Positions 25,688 through 32,985 of a stretch of 64,000 nt of DNA are shown here, one piece after another; within the stretch, counting starts at the first letter, position 1, and the number at the start of each line of letters is the position of its first letter. The stretch spans positions 62,001 through 126,000 of the forward strand of contig JBJOMW010000002.1 of assembly GCA_046052145.1 (NCBI GenBank), given 5' to 3'. The stretch is from Falsiroseomonas sp046052145. GTDB taxonomy: Bacteria; Pseudomonadota; Alphaproteobacteria; Acetobacterales; Acetobacteraceae. A program made the translations under genes and the position numbers. The notes under the pieces were generated by a model that saw nothing but the letters and a program-made list of their open reading frames with translations, did no database searches and was not told the origin of the DNA.

Positions 25688-26611
25688 ATGACAACCCAGC
25701 TTCTGCTGATCCAAGCCCTGAACGGGCTGCAGCTCGGCATCCTGCTGTTCCTGATCGCGGCCGGGCTCACGCTCGTCTTCGGCGTGATGGACTTCATCAA
25801 CCTCGCCCACGGCGTGCAGTACATGATCGGCGCCTATCTCGCCGCCTGGATCGCGGGCGCGACGGGTAGCTTCTGGCTGGCGCTGCTGCTGGCGCTGCCG
25901 CTCGCGCTCGCGCTCGGGCTGCTGCTGGAATTCCTGGTCTTCCGACACCTCTATGACCGCGACCATATGCAGCAGGTGCTGGCGACCTTCGGCGTCATCC
26001 TGGTGCTGAACCAGGGCGTGAAATGGGTCTTCGGCGCCGCGCCGCTGCAGGTGCCGATGCCGGAGCTGCTGACCGGCGGCATCCGGCTGATGGACGGGCT
26101 GCTCTACCCCACCTACCGGCTCGCGCTGATCGGCGGAGGGCTGGCCGTGGCCGGGCTGCTCTGGTGGCTGGTGGAGCGCACCAAGGTCGGCATGCTGGTG
26201 CGCGCGGGCGCCACCAATGCGCCGATGGTTGCGGCCCTCGGTGTCGATATCCGGCGCCTGTTCATGATCGTCTTCGGCTTCGGCGCGATGCTCGCGGGCT
26301 TCGCGGGCGTGCTGGCCGCACCGATCCTCTCGGTCGAGCCGGGGATGGGCGACAATTTGCTGATCCTGGCCTTCGTCGTCATCGTCATCGGCGGCATCGG
26401 CTCGATCCGCGGCGCCTTCATCGCGGCGATCCTGGTGGGGCTGGTCGAGACACTCGGCCGGTCGCTGGTGCCGGATGTGATGCGCCTCTTCCTCTCGGCG
26501 TCCGAGGCGCGGCAAGTGGGTGCGGCCATCGCTTCCATGCTCGTCTACATCGCCATGGCCGCGATCCTGGCCTTCCGGCCGGCGGGGCTGTTCCCGGTGC
26601 GGGCGGGCTGA
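25688..26611 (+). CDS. livH: Liv-type ABC transporter permease, LivH family
   Basis: 307-residue inner-membrane permease with about eight hydrophobic segments. It has the LivH markers LTLVFGVMDFINLAHGVQYMIGAY (as segments) near the N-terminus and AFRPAGLFPVRAG at the end. The start is the ATG at 25688 (MTTQLLLIQALNGLQ). It sits 51 bases after the binding-protein gene in the same operon, and its stop overlaps the ATG of LivM (TGATG). With LivM it forms the transmembrane path for the ligand delivered by the upstream binding protein. Confidence 0.93.
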   Translation: MTTQLLLIQALNGLQLGILLFLIAAGLTLVFGVMDFINLAHGVQYMIGAYLAAWIAGATGSFWLALLLALPLALALGLLLEFLVFRHLYDRDHMQQVLATFGVILVLNQGVKWVFGAAPLQVPMPELLTGGIRLMDGLLYPTYRLALIGGGLAVAGLLWWLVERTKVGMLVRAGATNAPMVAALGVDIRRLFMIVFGFGAMLAGFAGVLAAPILSVEPGMGDNLLILAFVVIVIGGIGSIRGAFIAAILVGLVETLGRSLVPDVMRLFLSASEARQVGAAIASMLVYIAMAAILAFRPAGLFPVRAG

Positions 26612-27588
26612 TGACCCGCATGCTCCGCGCCGAGGCGCCCGCCCTTCTGCTGTTGCTGGCGCTGGCGGCCGCCCCCTTCATCGGCTTCGGCGATGGCTGG
26701 ATACTGACACTGCTGGCGCGCGCGATGATCCTGGCCATGGCCGCCGTTGCGCTGTCGCTGCTGGTGGGCGGCGCTGGTCTCGTCTCGATGGGCCATGCGG
26801 CGATGCTGGGCTTCGGCGCCTATGCGGTGGTGATCCTGGACAATGCCCGCATCGTGGACGCCGCGATCGTGCTCCCCGCCGCCATCGCCGCCGCAGCCGC
26901 CTTCGCGCTGGTGACGGGGGCCATCGCTATCCGCACCTCCGGCGTGCATTTCATCATGATCACGCTCGCCTTCGGCCAGATGGCCTTCTTCACCGCATCG
27001 TCCCTTGCGGGCTATGGCGGTGATGATGGCTATACGCTGTATGCGCGCAGCGAAGTGGCCGGCGGCCGCTTCCTGGAGAATCGGCTGAATTTCCACTTCG
27101 TCTGTGTCGGCGCGCTGGCCGCCACCTGGCTGCTCTGCCGGCTTTTGCTGGCCTCCCGCTTCGGCCGCGTGCTGCGCGCGGCGAAGGGCAATCCACTGCG
27201 CGCACAGGCCCTGGGCTTCGACCCCTACCCTTATCGCCTCGTCGCCTATGTCATCGCGGGCGCCATCGGCGGCGCGGCGGGCTTCCTGTTTGCCAACGCC
27301 ACGGAATTCGTCGCTCCCGCCTATTTCTCCTGGCAGCGCTCGGGCGAATTGCTGTTCATGGTCATCCTCGGCGGGCTCACCGGGCTGCATGGCGCATTGA
27401 TCGGCGCGCTCGGCTTCGTGCTGCTGGAAGAATGGCTGAGCCACCAATGGGAGCATTGGCGCATCCTGTTCGGCGTACTGCTGATCCTCGCCGTGCTGTT
27501 CCTGCCGAACGGGCTGTCCGGCATCCCGGCGCAGATCGCGAAGGCCGCTCGTCGCGGCCCAGGCCGCGCGGGAGGCCCGCATGAGTGA
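26611..27588 (+). CDS. livM: Liv-type ABC transporter permease, LivM family
   Basis: 325-residue permease. Hydrophobic segments throughout, GGAGLVSMGHAAMLGFGAYA near residues 54-73, the RTSGVHFIMITLAFGQM segment typical of LivM, coupling loop GRVLRAAKGNPLRAQALG, and a C-terminal FLPNGLSGIPAQI. The ATG overlaps the LivH stop, and the LivG start lies 8 bases inside its 3' end, so the whole cassette is translationally coupled. The extra basic tail AARRGPGRAGG after the usual end is unremarkable. Confidence 0.93.
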   Translation: MTRMLRAEAPALLLLLALAAAPFIGFGDGWILTLLARAMILAMAAVALSLLVGGAGLVSMGHAAMLGFGAYAVVILDNARIVDAAIVLPAAIAAAAAFALVTGAIAIRTSGVHFIMITLAFGQMAFFTASSLAGYGGDDGYTLYARSEVAGGRFLENRLNFHFVCVGALAATWLLCRLLLASRFGRVLRAAKGNPLRAQALGFDPYPYRLVAYVIAGAIGGAAGFLFANATEFVAPAYFSWQRSGELLFMVILGGLTGLHGALIGALGFVLLEEWLSHQWEHWRILFGVLLILAVLFLPNGLSGIPAQIAKAARRGPGRAGGPHE

Positions 27589-28351
27589 CGCGCTTCTCTC
27601 CCTGCGCAACCTCCGCAAGCGCTTCGGCGGGCTCGCCGTCACGGACGACGTCTCGCTCGACGTCACGCCGGGCGAGATCCACGCCGTCATCGGCCCGAAC
27701 GGCGCAGGCAAGACCACGCTGATCAACGAGATCAGCGGCGTGCTGCCGGTCGATTCCGGCCAGGTGATCTTCGACGGCCGCGACATCACGCAGCTTGCCA
27801 TGCACCGCCGCGCGCGGCTCGGCCTCGCGCGGTCCTTCCAGATCACCTCCATCATCCCGGCCTTCACCGCGCTTGAGAATGTGGCGCTGGCGGTGCAGGC
27901 GGGCGCGGGGTCCTCCTTCCGCTTCCTCTGGCCTGCGGCGTCCGAAGCGCGGCTGAACGCGCCGGCGATGGAGGCCCTCGCCCAACTCGGCATCGCGGGG
28001 CAGGCGCACACCCCGGCCGGCGCGATGAGCCATGGCGAGAAGCGCCAGCTCGAACTCGCCATCGCGCTTGCCACCAAGCCCCGCCTGATGCTGCTGGACG
28101 AGCCGCTGGCCGGCGCCGGGCCGGAGGAAACGGACCGCCTGATCGGCATCCTGCGCGGCCTCAAGGGCCGCTACACCATCGTGCTGGTGGAACACGACAT
28201 GCAGGCCGTCTTCGCCATGGCCGACCGTATCTCCGTCCTCGTCTATGGCCGCCTGATCGCGACCGGCACGCCGGACGAGATCCGCGGCAATGCGGAAGTG
28301 CGCGCCGCCTATCTCGGCGAGGACGACATCGCCCTGCCGGAGACGGCATGA
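27581..28351 (+). CDS. livG: Liv-type ABC transporter ATP-binding protein, LivG family
   Basis: 256-residue ATPase. Walker A GPNGAGKTT, the LivG-specific LARSFQITSIIPAFTALENV, signature-like MSHGEKRQLELA, Walker B LMLLDEPLAGAG and the H-loop VEHDM are all present. The signature reads SHGEKRQ rather than SGGQRQ, normal for LivG. It overlaps livM by 8 bases and livF by 4 (ATGATG/TGA). Confidence 0.93.
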   Translation: MSDALLSLRNLRKRFGGLAVTDDVSLDVTPGEIHAVIGPNGAGKTTLINEISGVLPVDSGQVIFDGRDITQLAMHRRARLGLARSFQITSIIPAFTALENVALAVQAGAGSSFRFLWPAASEARLNAPAMEALAQLGIAGQAHTPAGAMSHGEKRQLELAIALATKPRLMLLDEPLAGAGPEETDRLIGILRGLKGRYTIVLVEHDMQAVFAMADRISVLVYGRLIATGTPDEIRGNAEVRAAYLGEDDIALPETA

Positions 28352-29070
28352 TGCTGCGCGTGGGTCACCTCTCGGCCGGCTATGGCGGCAGCCAGGTGCT
28401 GTTCGATGTCTCGCTCGAGATCGGCCCGGGCGAGGTCGTGACGCTGCTCGGCCGCAACGGCATGGGCAAGACGACGACGGTGCGCGCCATCATGGGGCTG
28501 CTGCCCTCCGTCGCCGGTCGCATCTGGGGCGGGGAGGTGCGGCTCGATGGCGCGATCGTCGCCGGCCAGCCGCCGCACCGCATCGCGCAGCGGGGCCTCG
28601 GCCTGGTGCCCGAGGGCCGGCAGGTCTTCCCGACACTGAGCGTCGAGGAAAACCTGCTGGCGACCGCCGCGAACCGTAGCGGCAACGCAGCGCCGCGCTG
28701 GACGCTCGATGCCGTCTACGATTTCTTCCCGCGCCTGAAGGAACGCCGCACCAACCCCGGCGCCAAGCTCTCGGGCGGGGAGCAGCAGATGGTCGCAATC
28801 GGCCGCGCGCTGATGACCAATCCGCGCCTGCTGATCCTCGATGAGGCGACCGAAGGCCTGGCACCGCTGATCCGCGCCGAGATCTGGGCGGTGCTGGCGA
28901 AGCTGAAGGCCGAGGGCCAGGCGATCCTGCTGATCGACAAGAACCTCGCCGCGGTGCTGAAGCTCGCCGACCGACACAGCGTGATTGAGAAGGGCCGCAC
29001 GGTCTGGACTGGGACGAGCGCCGAATTGGAAGCGGCGCCGGACGTGCGGGACAGCTATCTGCACCTGTGA
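28348..29070 (+). CDS. livF: Liv-type ABC transporter ATP-binding protein, LivF family
   Basis: 240-residue ATPase and last member of the cassette. Walker A GRNGMGKTT, GLGLVPEGRQVFPTLSVEENL (LivF marker, seen as contiguous short blocks), signature LSGGEQQM, Walker B LLILDEATEGLAP. The usual Q-loop/H-loop histidine region reads LLIDKNLAAVLKLADRH, with KN in place of the EQN or EHD found in most relatives, a small deviation in the switch region. It starts at the ATG at 28348 (or 28351), overlapping livG's stop. The next gene, a Bug receptor, starts 122 bases later and may be separate. Confidence 0.92.
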   Translation: MMLRVGHLSAGYGGSQVLFDVSLEIGPGEVVTLLGRNGMGKTTTVRAIMGLLPSVAGRIWGGEVRLDGAIVAGQPPHRIAQRGLGLVPEGRQVFPTLSVEENLLATAANRSGNAAPRWTLDAVYDFFPRLKERRTNPGAKLSGGEQQMVAIGRALMTNPRLLILDEATEGLAPLIRAEIWAVLAKLKAEGQAILLIDKNLAAVLKLADRHSVIEKGRTVWTGTSAELEAAPDVRDSYLHL

Positions 29071-29192
29071 AGCCTTTACGGCCTTACAGGCCGGGCATGT
29101 GAAGCCTCAACAGCTTTCGCCCGCCATAGCCACCTTCTCTGTTCCATCCCGGCGGCGCTTGCCACAGATCCTCCGCGACCAGGAGGATCAAC

Positions 29193-30155
29193 ATGAGCCC
29201 GCTCTCCCGTCGCACTCTGCTGGGTGGTCTTCTCGCCGCCCCCCTCGCCGCCCCGGCCATCGCCGCACCCTGGCGGCCGGAACGCCCGGTCGAGCTCGTC
29301 GTCGGCTTCGCGCCGGGCGGCGGCACGGACATCGTGGCCCGCCTCTTTGCCCGCTGCCTTGAGCCGCGGCTCGGCCAGCCGATCACGGTCGTGAACCGCC
29401 CCGGCGCGTCGAGCGAGGTGGCGCTCACCTACGTCTCGCGCGCGCGGCCGGACGGGCAGGTGATCGGGCTGACCAACATGCCCTCCTTCGTCACAGTGCC
29501 GGTGGAGCGCCGCGCCCAATACAACCTCGACAGCTTCAGCTTCATCGGCAACATCATGACCGACCCGACCGGCATCGTGGTGCGCGCCGACGGACCGATC
29601 CGCGACATCTCTGACCTTGTGAACCGCGCGCTCGCCGCGCCGGAGGAGATCACCGTCTCCACCTCCGGCATCGGGACCGACGACCATCTGATGATGGCGC
29701 TGATCTCCTCGCTGACAGGCGCGCGCTTCACCATCGTGCATTTCACCGGTGCGCCGATCCAGCGCGCGAATTTGATGGGCGGGCAGGTGCAGGTGAACAC
29801 CATGTCGATCGGCGAGATCATGCCCGATCCGCGTGGCCTGCGCTTCCTGGCCCATGGCGGCGCCGAGCGGAACCGCTTCGCGCCGGAGACCCCCACCTTC
29901 AAGTCGCTCGGCCTCGACTTCGAGATGTCGTCGGAACGCGGCCTCGTCGTGCCGCGCGCGACGCCCGACCGCATCCTCGGCCGCCTGCGGGAAGCCATGC
30001 AGGAAACCGCCACCGACCCCGCCACCATCCGCGCCTTCGAACAGCAGTTTATCGAGCCGACGGTGGAGCCCGGGCCGGTCTGGGAAGCGAGGATGCGCGC
30101 GACCCAGCAGCAATACGCAGATCTCTGGCGCCGCACGCCTTGGATCAACGCCTGA
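29193..30155 (+). CDS. tripartite tricarboxylate transporter substrate-binding protein (Bug family)
   Basis: 320-residue periplasmic receptor. Twin-arginine-like signal SRRTLLGGLLAAPLAAPAIAA, then PVELVVGFAPGGGTDIVARLFA, the Bug hallmark with the glycine-rich loop that contacts the ligand carboxylate, and ITVVNRPGASSEVAL. Bug proteins bind mono-, di- or tricarboxylates, amino acids or aromatic acids for TctAB transporters, but are often found alone and in large excess, as here. No TctA/TctB gene is adjacent. An AGGAGGA site precedes the ATG. Confidence 0.9.
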   Translation: MSPLSRRTLLGGLLAAPLAAPAIAAPWRPERPVELVVGFAPGGGTDIVARLFARCLEPRLGQPITVVNRPGASSEVALTYVSRARPDGQVIGLTNMPSFVTVPVERRAQYNLDSFSFIGNIMTDPTGIVVRADGPIRDISDLVNRALAAPEEITVSTSGIGTDDHLMMALISSLTGARFTIVHFTGAPIQRANLMGGQVQVNTMSIGEIMPDPRGLRFLAHGGAERNRFAPETPTFKSLGLDFEMSSERGLVVPRATPDRILGRLREAMQETATDPATIRAFEQQFIEPTVEPGPVWEARMRATQQQYADLWRRTPWINA

Positions 30156-30227
30156 CCGGCGCGCCCTTCCGCTACTCGGCGGCCAGGCCGGTGGTCACCT
30201 GAGCAGCAGTATACGGCGGGAACAGCC

Positions 30228-30279
30228 CTAGAGCGATATGCGTCCAGATGGAACCATCTGGACGCATTTCTTGCTCTAG
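30228..30279. repeat. palindromic element with CTAGAGC ends
   Basis: Outer arms ctagagc (30228-30234) and gctctag (30273-30279), then a 14-bp perfect stem atgcgtccagatgg (30238-30251) / ccatctggacgcat (30254-30267) around a 2-base loop; small unpaired spacers gat and ttctt. It is of the REP-like type and sits at the edge of a decayed gene region. The ends resemble the element at 2486-2548. Confidence 0.75.
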
Positions 30280-30295
30280 AATTAACAACTAATAG

Positions 30296-30421
30296 GGCGA
30301 GGTGCGCGGGCGGCTGCGGCGCGATTTCGACACCACCCTGCCATGCTTCGGCCTGATGGCCGCGCTGGATCGTGCGAAGCCCTCCATCGGCGCCGCGCTG
30401 ACGCCCGATGAGCGTGCATGA
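30296..30421 (+). pseudogene. 3' fragment of an unidentified gene
   Basis: An open frame of 41 codons beginning directly after a TAG and ending in a TGA that overlaps the ATG of the broken enoyl-CoA hydratase (ATGA). The translation contains LRRDFDTTLPCFGLMAALDR and ends GAALTPDERA. The coupling and coding-like composition suggest the tail of a former operon gene whose front was lost; the palindromic element at 30228-30279 lies just before the break. I do not recognise the family. Confidence 0.45.
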
Positions 30422-30899
30422 TCGCCGCCATCATGGGCCAGGTTGCCGCCTATCGCGCGCAGCATCTGAAGGTCGAGGATGCGCTCACCACGATCACGCT
30501 GGACCGGCCGGCACGGGCGAACCCGCTCACCTTCGACAGCTATGCCGAGATGGCCGCGATCCTGCCCCCTGACCGGCCAGGAACGCGCAAACGAGTGGCT
30601 CTATCTCCGCCTTTGGCTCGGGGGAGAGCGAGGGTCTGGCCTGGGGCTTCTGCAACCGCCTATACGCGCCGAAGGACCTGCAAGTCGCGGCGGCCGCAAT
30701 CGCGAAGGGGATCGCAGACGGCCCCTCCTTTGCGCATGCCGTGACCAAGCGCATGCTGCAGATGGAACGGGCCATGTCGCTGCACCAGGTGATCGAGGTC
30801 GAGGCTGGCGCCCAGACGTTGTGTATGACGATGCAGGATTTCCGGCGTGCCGGCGACGCCTTCGTCGCCAAGCAGCGCCCGGTGTTCAGGGGCGTTTGA
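30418..30899 (+). pseudogene. enoyl-CoA hydratase, internally deleted and frameshifted
   Basis: Remnant of a crotonase-family gene. Bases 30418-30545 encode a normal N-terminus (VEDALTTITLDRPARANPLT). The central region with the oxyanion-hole and catalytic segments (roughly 90-130 residues) is missing. Homology resumes in another frame with GQERANEWLYLRLWLGGE, then shifts again near 30630 to EGLAWGFCNRLYAPKDL and a complete C-terminus (GPSFAHAVTKRML ... DFRRAGDAFVAKQRPVF) ending at TGA 30899. Three frame segments and loss of the active site mean no functional enzyme. It lies immediately before an intact acyl-CoA dehydrogenase gene, its probable former pathway partner. Confidence 0.8.
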
Positions 30900-30994
30900 T
30901 GACATCTGACCGTGAAGCACCGCAGGCGGAACCGAGGTTTGCGGCGCCGCCGCTGCGCCGCAAGCTCGAAAGCGTGAAGCGGATGTCCCTCTAA
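30899..30994 (+). CDS. 31-residue ORF coupled between the hydratase remnant and acyl-CoA dehydrogenase
   Basis: Its ATG overlaps the TGA of the hydratase remnant (TGATG) and its TAA overlaps the ATG of the dehydrogenase (TAATG). The product is short and basic at the end (LRRKLESVKRMSL), with no recognised domain. It may be a remnant of a deleted gene or a coupling peptide; the tight overlaps on both sides are the only support. Real expression is unproven. Confidence 0.35.
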   Translation: MTSDREAPQAEPRFAAPPLRRKLESVKRMSL

Positions 30995-32181
30995 TGCCGG
31001 ACCGCAGCTTCCTCGACTGGCCTTTCTTCGAACAACGCCATCGCGCCTGGGCCGCCGAGGTGGATGCCTGGGCGGCGGCCCATGCCGAAGCCCTGTCGGA
31101 CGAGCACGACGCAGATGGCAGCGTCATCCGCCTCGCCCGCGCGATGGGTGAGGCCGGGTTGCTCCGCATGCCCTGCCCCGAGGATGGGCGGCTCGATGTG
31201 CGTTCGCTGTGCCTGGCGCGCGACATCCTCGCGCGCCATGCGGGGCTCGCGGACTTCGCCTTCGCCATGCAGGGCCTCGGCACCGGGCCCGTCACGCTGT
31301 TCGGCACGCCGGCGCAGCGCGACGCGGTGCTGCCGCGCGCCCGGGCGGGCACGGTGCTCGCGGCCTTCGCGCTGTCGGAGCCCGAGGCGGGCAGCGATGT
31401 CGCGGCGCTGGCAACCGTCGCAGAGCGCGACGGCAACAGCCATTACCGCCTGACGGGTCGGAAAACCTGGATCAGCAATGGCGGCATCGCCGCCACCTAC
31501 ATCGTCTTTGCCCGCACCGGGGAAGCGCCGGGCGCGAAGGGCCTCTCGGCCTTTCTTGTTCCCGCTGACGCGCCCGGGCTTTCGGTCGAAGCCCGTATCG
31601 AAGTCACCGCCCCGCATCCACTGGCGACCCTTGCGCTCGACGCCGTGCGCGTCCCGGCGGAGGCGATGATCGGCAAGCCCGGCGAGGGGTTTCGCGTCGC
31701 GATGGGCACGCTCGATGTCTTCCGCGCCAGCGTCGGCGCCGCTGCGCTGGGCTTCGCCCGCCGCGCGCTGGATATGACGCTGGCCCAGGCGACCAGCCGC
31801 CAATTGTTCGGCGCGACGCTCTTTGACCAGCAGATGAGCCAGGCCGCCATCGCCGACAGCGCGACCGAGGTCGAGGCCTCCGCACTCCTCGTCTATCGCG
31901 CCGCCTGGCTCAAGGATGCCGGCACGCCGCGCGTCACGCGCGAAGCCTCCATGGCCAAGCTGCACGCCACCGAAACGGCGCAACGCTGCGCGGATCGCAA
32001 TGTGCAGATCCATGGCGGGCTTGGCGTCACCCGCGGCCACAAGGCCGAGGAACTCTACCGCGAGGTCCGGGCGCTGCGTGTTTATGAGGGTGCTTCCGAG
32101 ATCCAGCGCGTGGTGATCGCGCGCGCGGAGCGGGATCGGCTCAGCGCATGTGCGGGGGACGGCGGCACCTCCAAGGCGTGA
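30994..32181 (+). CDS. acyl-CoA dehydrogenase
   Basis: 395-residue flavoprotein catalysing alpha,beta-desaturation of an acyl-CoA with electrons passed to ETF. N-terminal helical domain (1-120), beta domain with FALSEPEAGSD (FAD/substrate loop) and the LTGRKTWISNGG strand, then the C-terminal helical domain with QIHGGLGVTRGHKAEELYREVRALRVYEGASEIQR. In the last part the catalytic base is expected at the glutamate of YEGASEIQR. The ATG overlaps the upstream 31-codon ORF. The N-terminus WPFFEQRHRAW resembles acyl-CoA dehydrogenases of short or modified acyl chains. Substrate unknown; the adjacent hydratase is broken. Confidence 0.9.
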   Translation: MPDRSFLDWPFFEQRHRAWAAEVDAWAAAHAEALSDEHDADGSVIRLARAMGEAGLLRMPCPEDGRLDVRSLCLARDILARHAGLADFAFAMQGLGTGPVTLFGTPAQRDAVLPRARAGTVLAAFALSEPEAGSDVAALATVAERDGNSHYRLTGRKTWISNGGIAATYIVFARTGEAPGAKGLSAFLVPADAPGLSVEARIEVTAPHPLATLALDAVRVPAEAMIGKPGEGFRVAMGTLDVFRASVGAAALGFARRALDMTLAQATSRQLFGATLFDQQMSQAAIADSATEVEASALLVYRAAWLKDAGTPRVTREASMAKLHATETAQRCADRNVQIHGGLGVTRGHKAEELYREVRALRVYEGASEIQRVVIARAERDRLSACAGDGGTSKA

Positions 32182-32195
32182 CGCAGGAGGCAGGG

Positions 32196-32276
32196 ATGGA
32201 CGGGAAGGGCACGGACCCGATCCGCGGGTGCGGCCCGTGTCACGCCGAAGGATTGCCTCCGGCACGACGCGTCTGA
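32196..32276 (+). CDS. possible 26-residue ORF with a CxxCH motif
   Basis: A GGAGG site lies five bases before ATG 32196. The product contains CGPCH and no membrane segment. It lies just after the acyl-CoA dehydrogenase stop. The motif could bind metal or heme, but at 26 residues without a signal peptide this is weak. It is listed because of the good ribosome site; it may be non-coding. Confidence 0.25.
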   Translation: MDGKGTDPIRGCGPCHAEGLPPARRV

Positions 32277-32329
32277 GAGGCACGAAGGTGAAACCTTTGT
32301 GCGCCCGCCATAACCGCGCCGCGCGCCGC

Positions 32330-32548
32330 TCAGGTCAGCGGGGCGTCCGGCATGGGATCGGACGGCGGCAGGTCGTCGGCGCCTTCCTTCCAGCCCTGCC
32401 GTTCCTCCCACATGCGCTTGCCGAGAACGGCCGCGCCCGCCAGGCCCGCGCCGAGCGCAACGCCGGCGGCGATGCCGGTGACGAAGACGAGGCCGGCGGC
32501 CAGCCCCATGGGGCGGGTCATCATGCCAGTGGCGCAGCGCAGCAGCAT
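32330..32548 (-). CDS. small hypothetical membrane protein
   Basis: 72-residue product with one long hydrophobic, glycine/alanine-rich segment (residues about 14-43, GLAAGLVFVTGIAAGVALGA) and an acidic, proline-rich tail. An AGGAG ribosome site lies six bases before the ATG at 32548. It is probably a single- or double-span inner-membrane protein. No family recognised. Same strand as the zinc-ribbon-like ORF upstream, with a 25-base gap, so likely cotranscribed. Confidence 0.6.
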   Translation of the reverse strand: MLLRCATGMMTRPMGLAAGLVFVTGIAAGVALGAGLAGAAVLGKRMWEERQGWKEGADDLPPSDPMPDAPLT

Positions 32549-32573
32549 CCTGAACTCCTAAGCTTTCGGCCCC

Positions 32574-32744
32574 TCACTTGGGCGATGCGGGCCGCGGCGC
32601 AAGCGGCGCGGAGGCCGGGACCAACGCGCGTTCCGCCGCACAGGAACACACCAGGCTGCCATCGGCCAGCGCGTTCGGCAGCGTCGCCTCCCCGCAATGG
32701 GGGCATTCCAGCGCCTCGCGCAGGACCGGACGGGCCGGGCTCAT
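32574..32744 (-). CDS. small zinc-ribbon-like protein
   Basis: 56-residue product with two cysteine pairs, CPHCG (about residues 14-18) and CSC (about 33-35), an arrangement that could bind one zinc. The C-terminus is alanine/proline-rich. A clear AAGGAG site lies seven bases before the ATG at 32744. The family is not recognised. It shares the minus strand with the small membrane protein downstream and is divergent from icd across a gap holding a 34-bp palindrome. Confidence 0.55.
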   Translation of the reverse strand: MSPARPVLREALECPHCGEATLPNALADGSLVCSCAAERALVPASAPLAPRPASPK

Positions 32745-32795
32745 CGGGGCTCCTTCGTTAACAATGCCTCAGGCATCTATGCGCCCCGATAAGGG

Positions 32796-32829
32796 GGCGG
32801 CAAGCCTGCCCCGGGGCAGGCTTGCCGCC
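32796..32829. repeat. perfect 34-bp palindrome upstream of icd
   Basis: ggcggcaagcctgcccc followed directly by its exact complement in reverse, no loop. It lies in the 240-base gap between two divergent genes (zinc-ribbon-like ORF and icd), so a terminator role is unlikely; an operator or a dispersed palindrome is possible. Confidence 0.7.
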
Positions 32830-32985
32830 GGGGAAGGGGGTTGGCATGTTCCGCCACCCGGTCAGGGTTGCGGCGACCGGGGCGCGTGCTGTGACCGGCC
32901 CTGATCCGCCGATGCAACAAGCGCCCCCTGGCACGCCGGCGAGGAAGGCACAAGCAAGGGCCCCCAGGGCTCCAAGAGGATCGGC

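Noticed and set aside
24377..26515. 712-codon minus-strand open frame over the Liv cassette
   Set aside because: Antisense shadow rich in His/Arg/Asp; the opposite strand holds unmistakable transporter genes.
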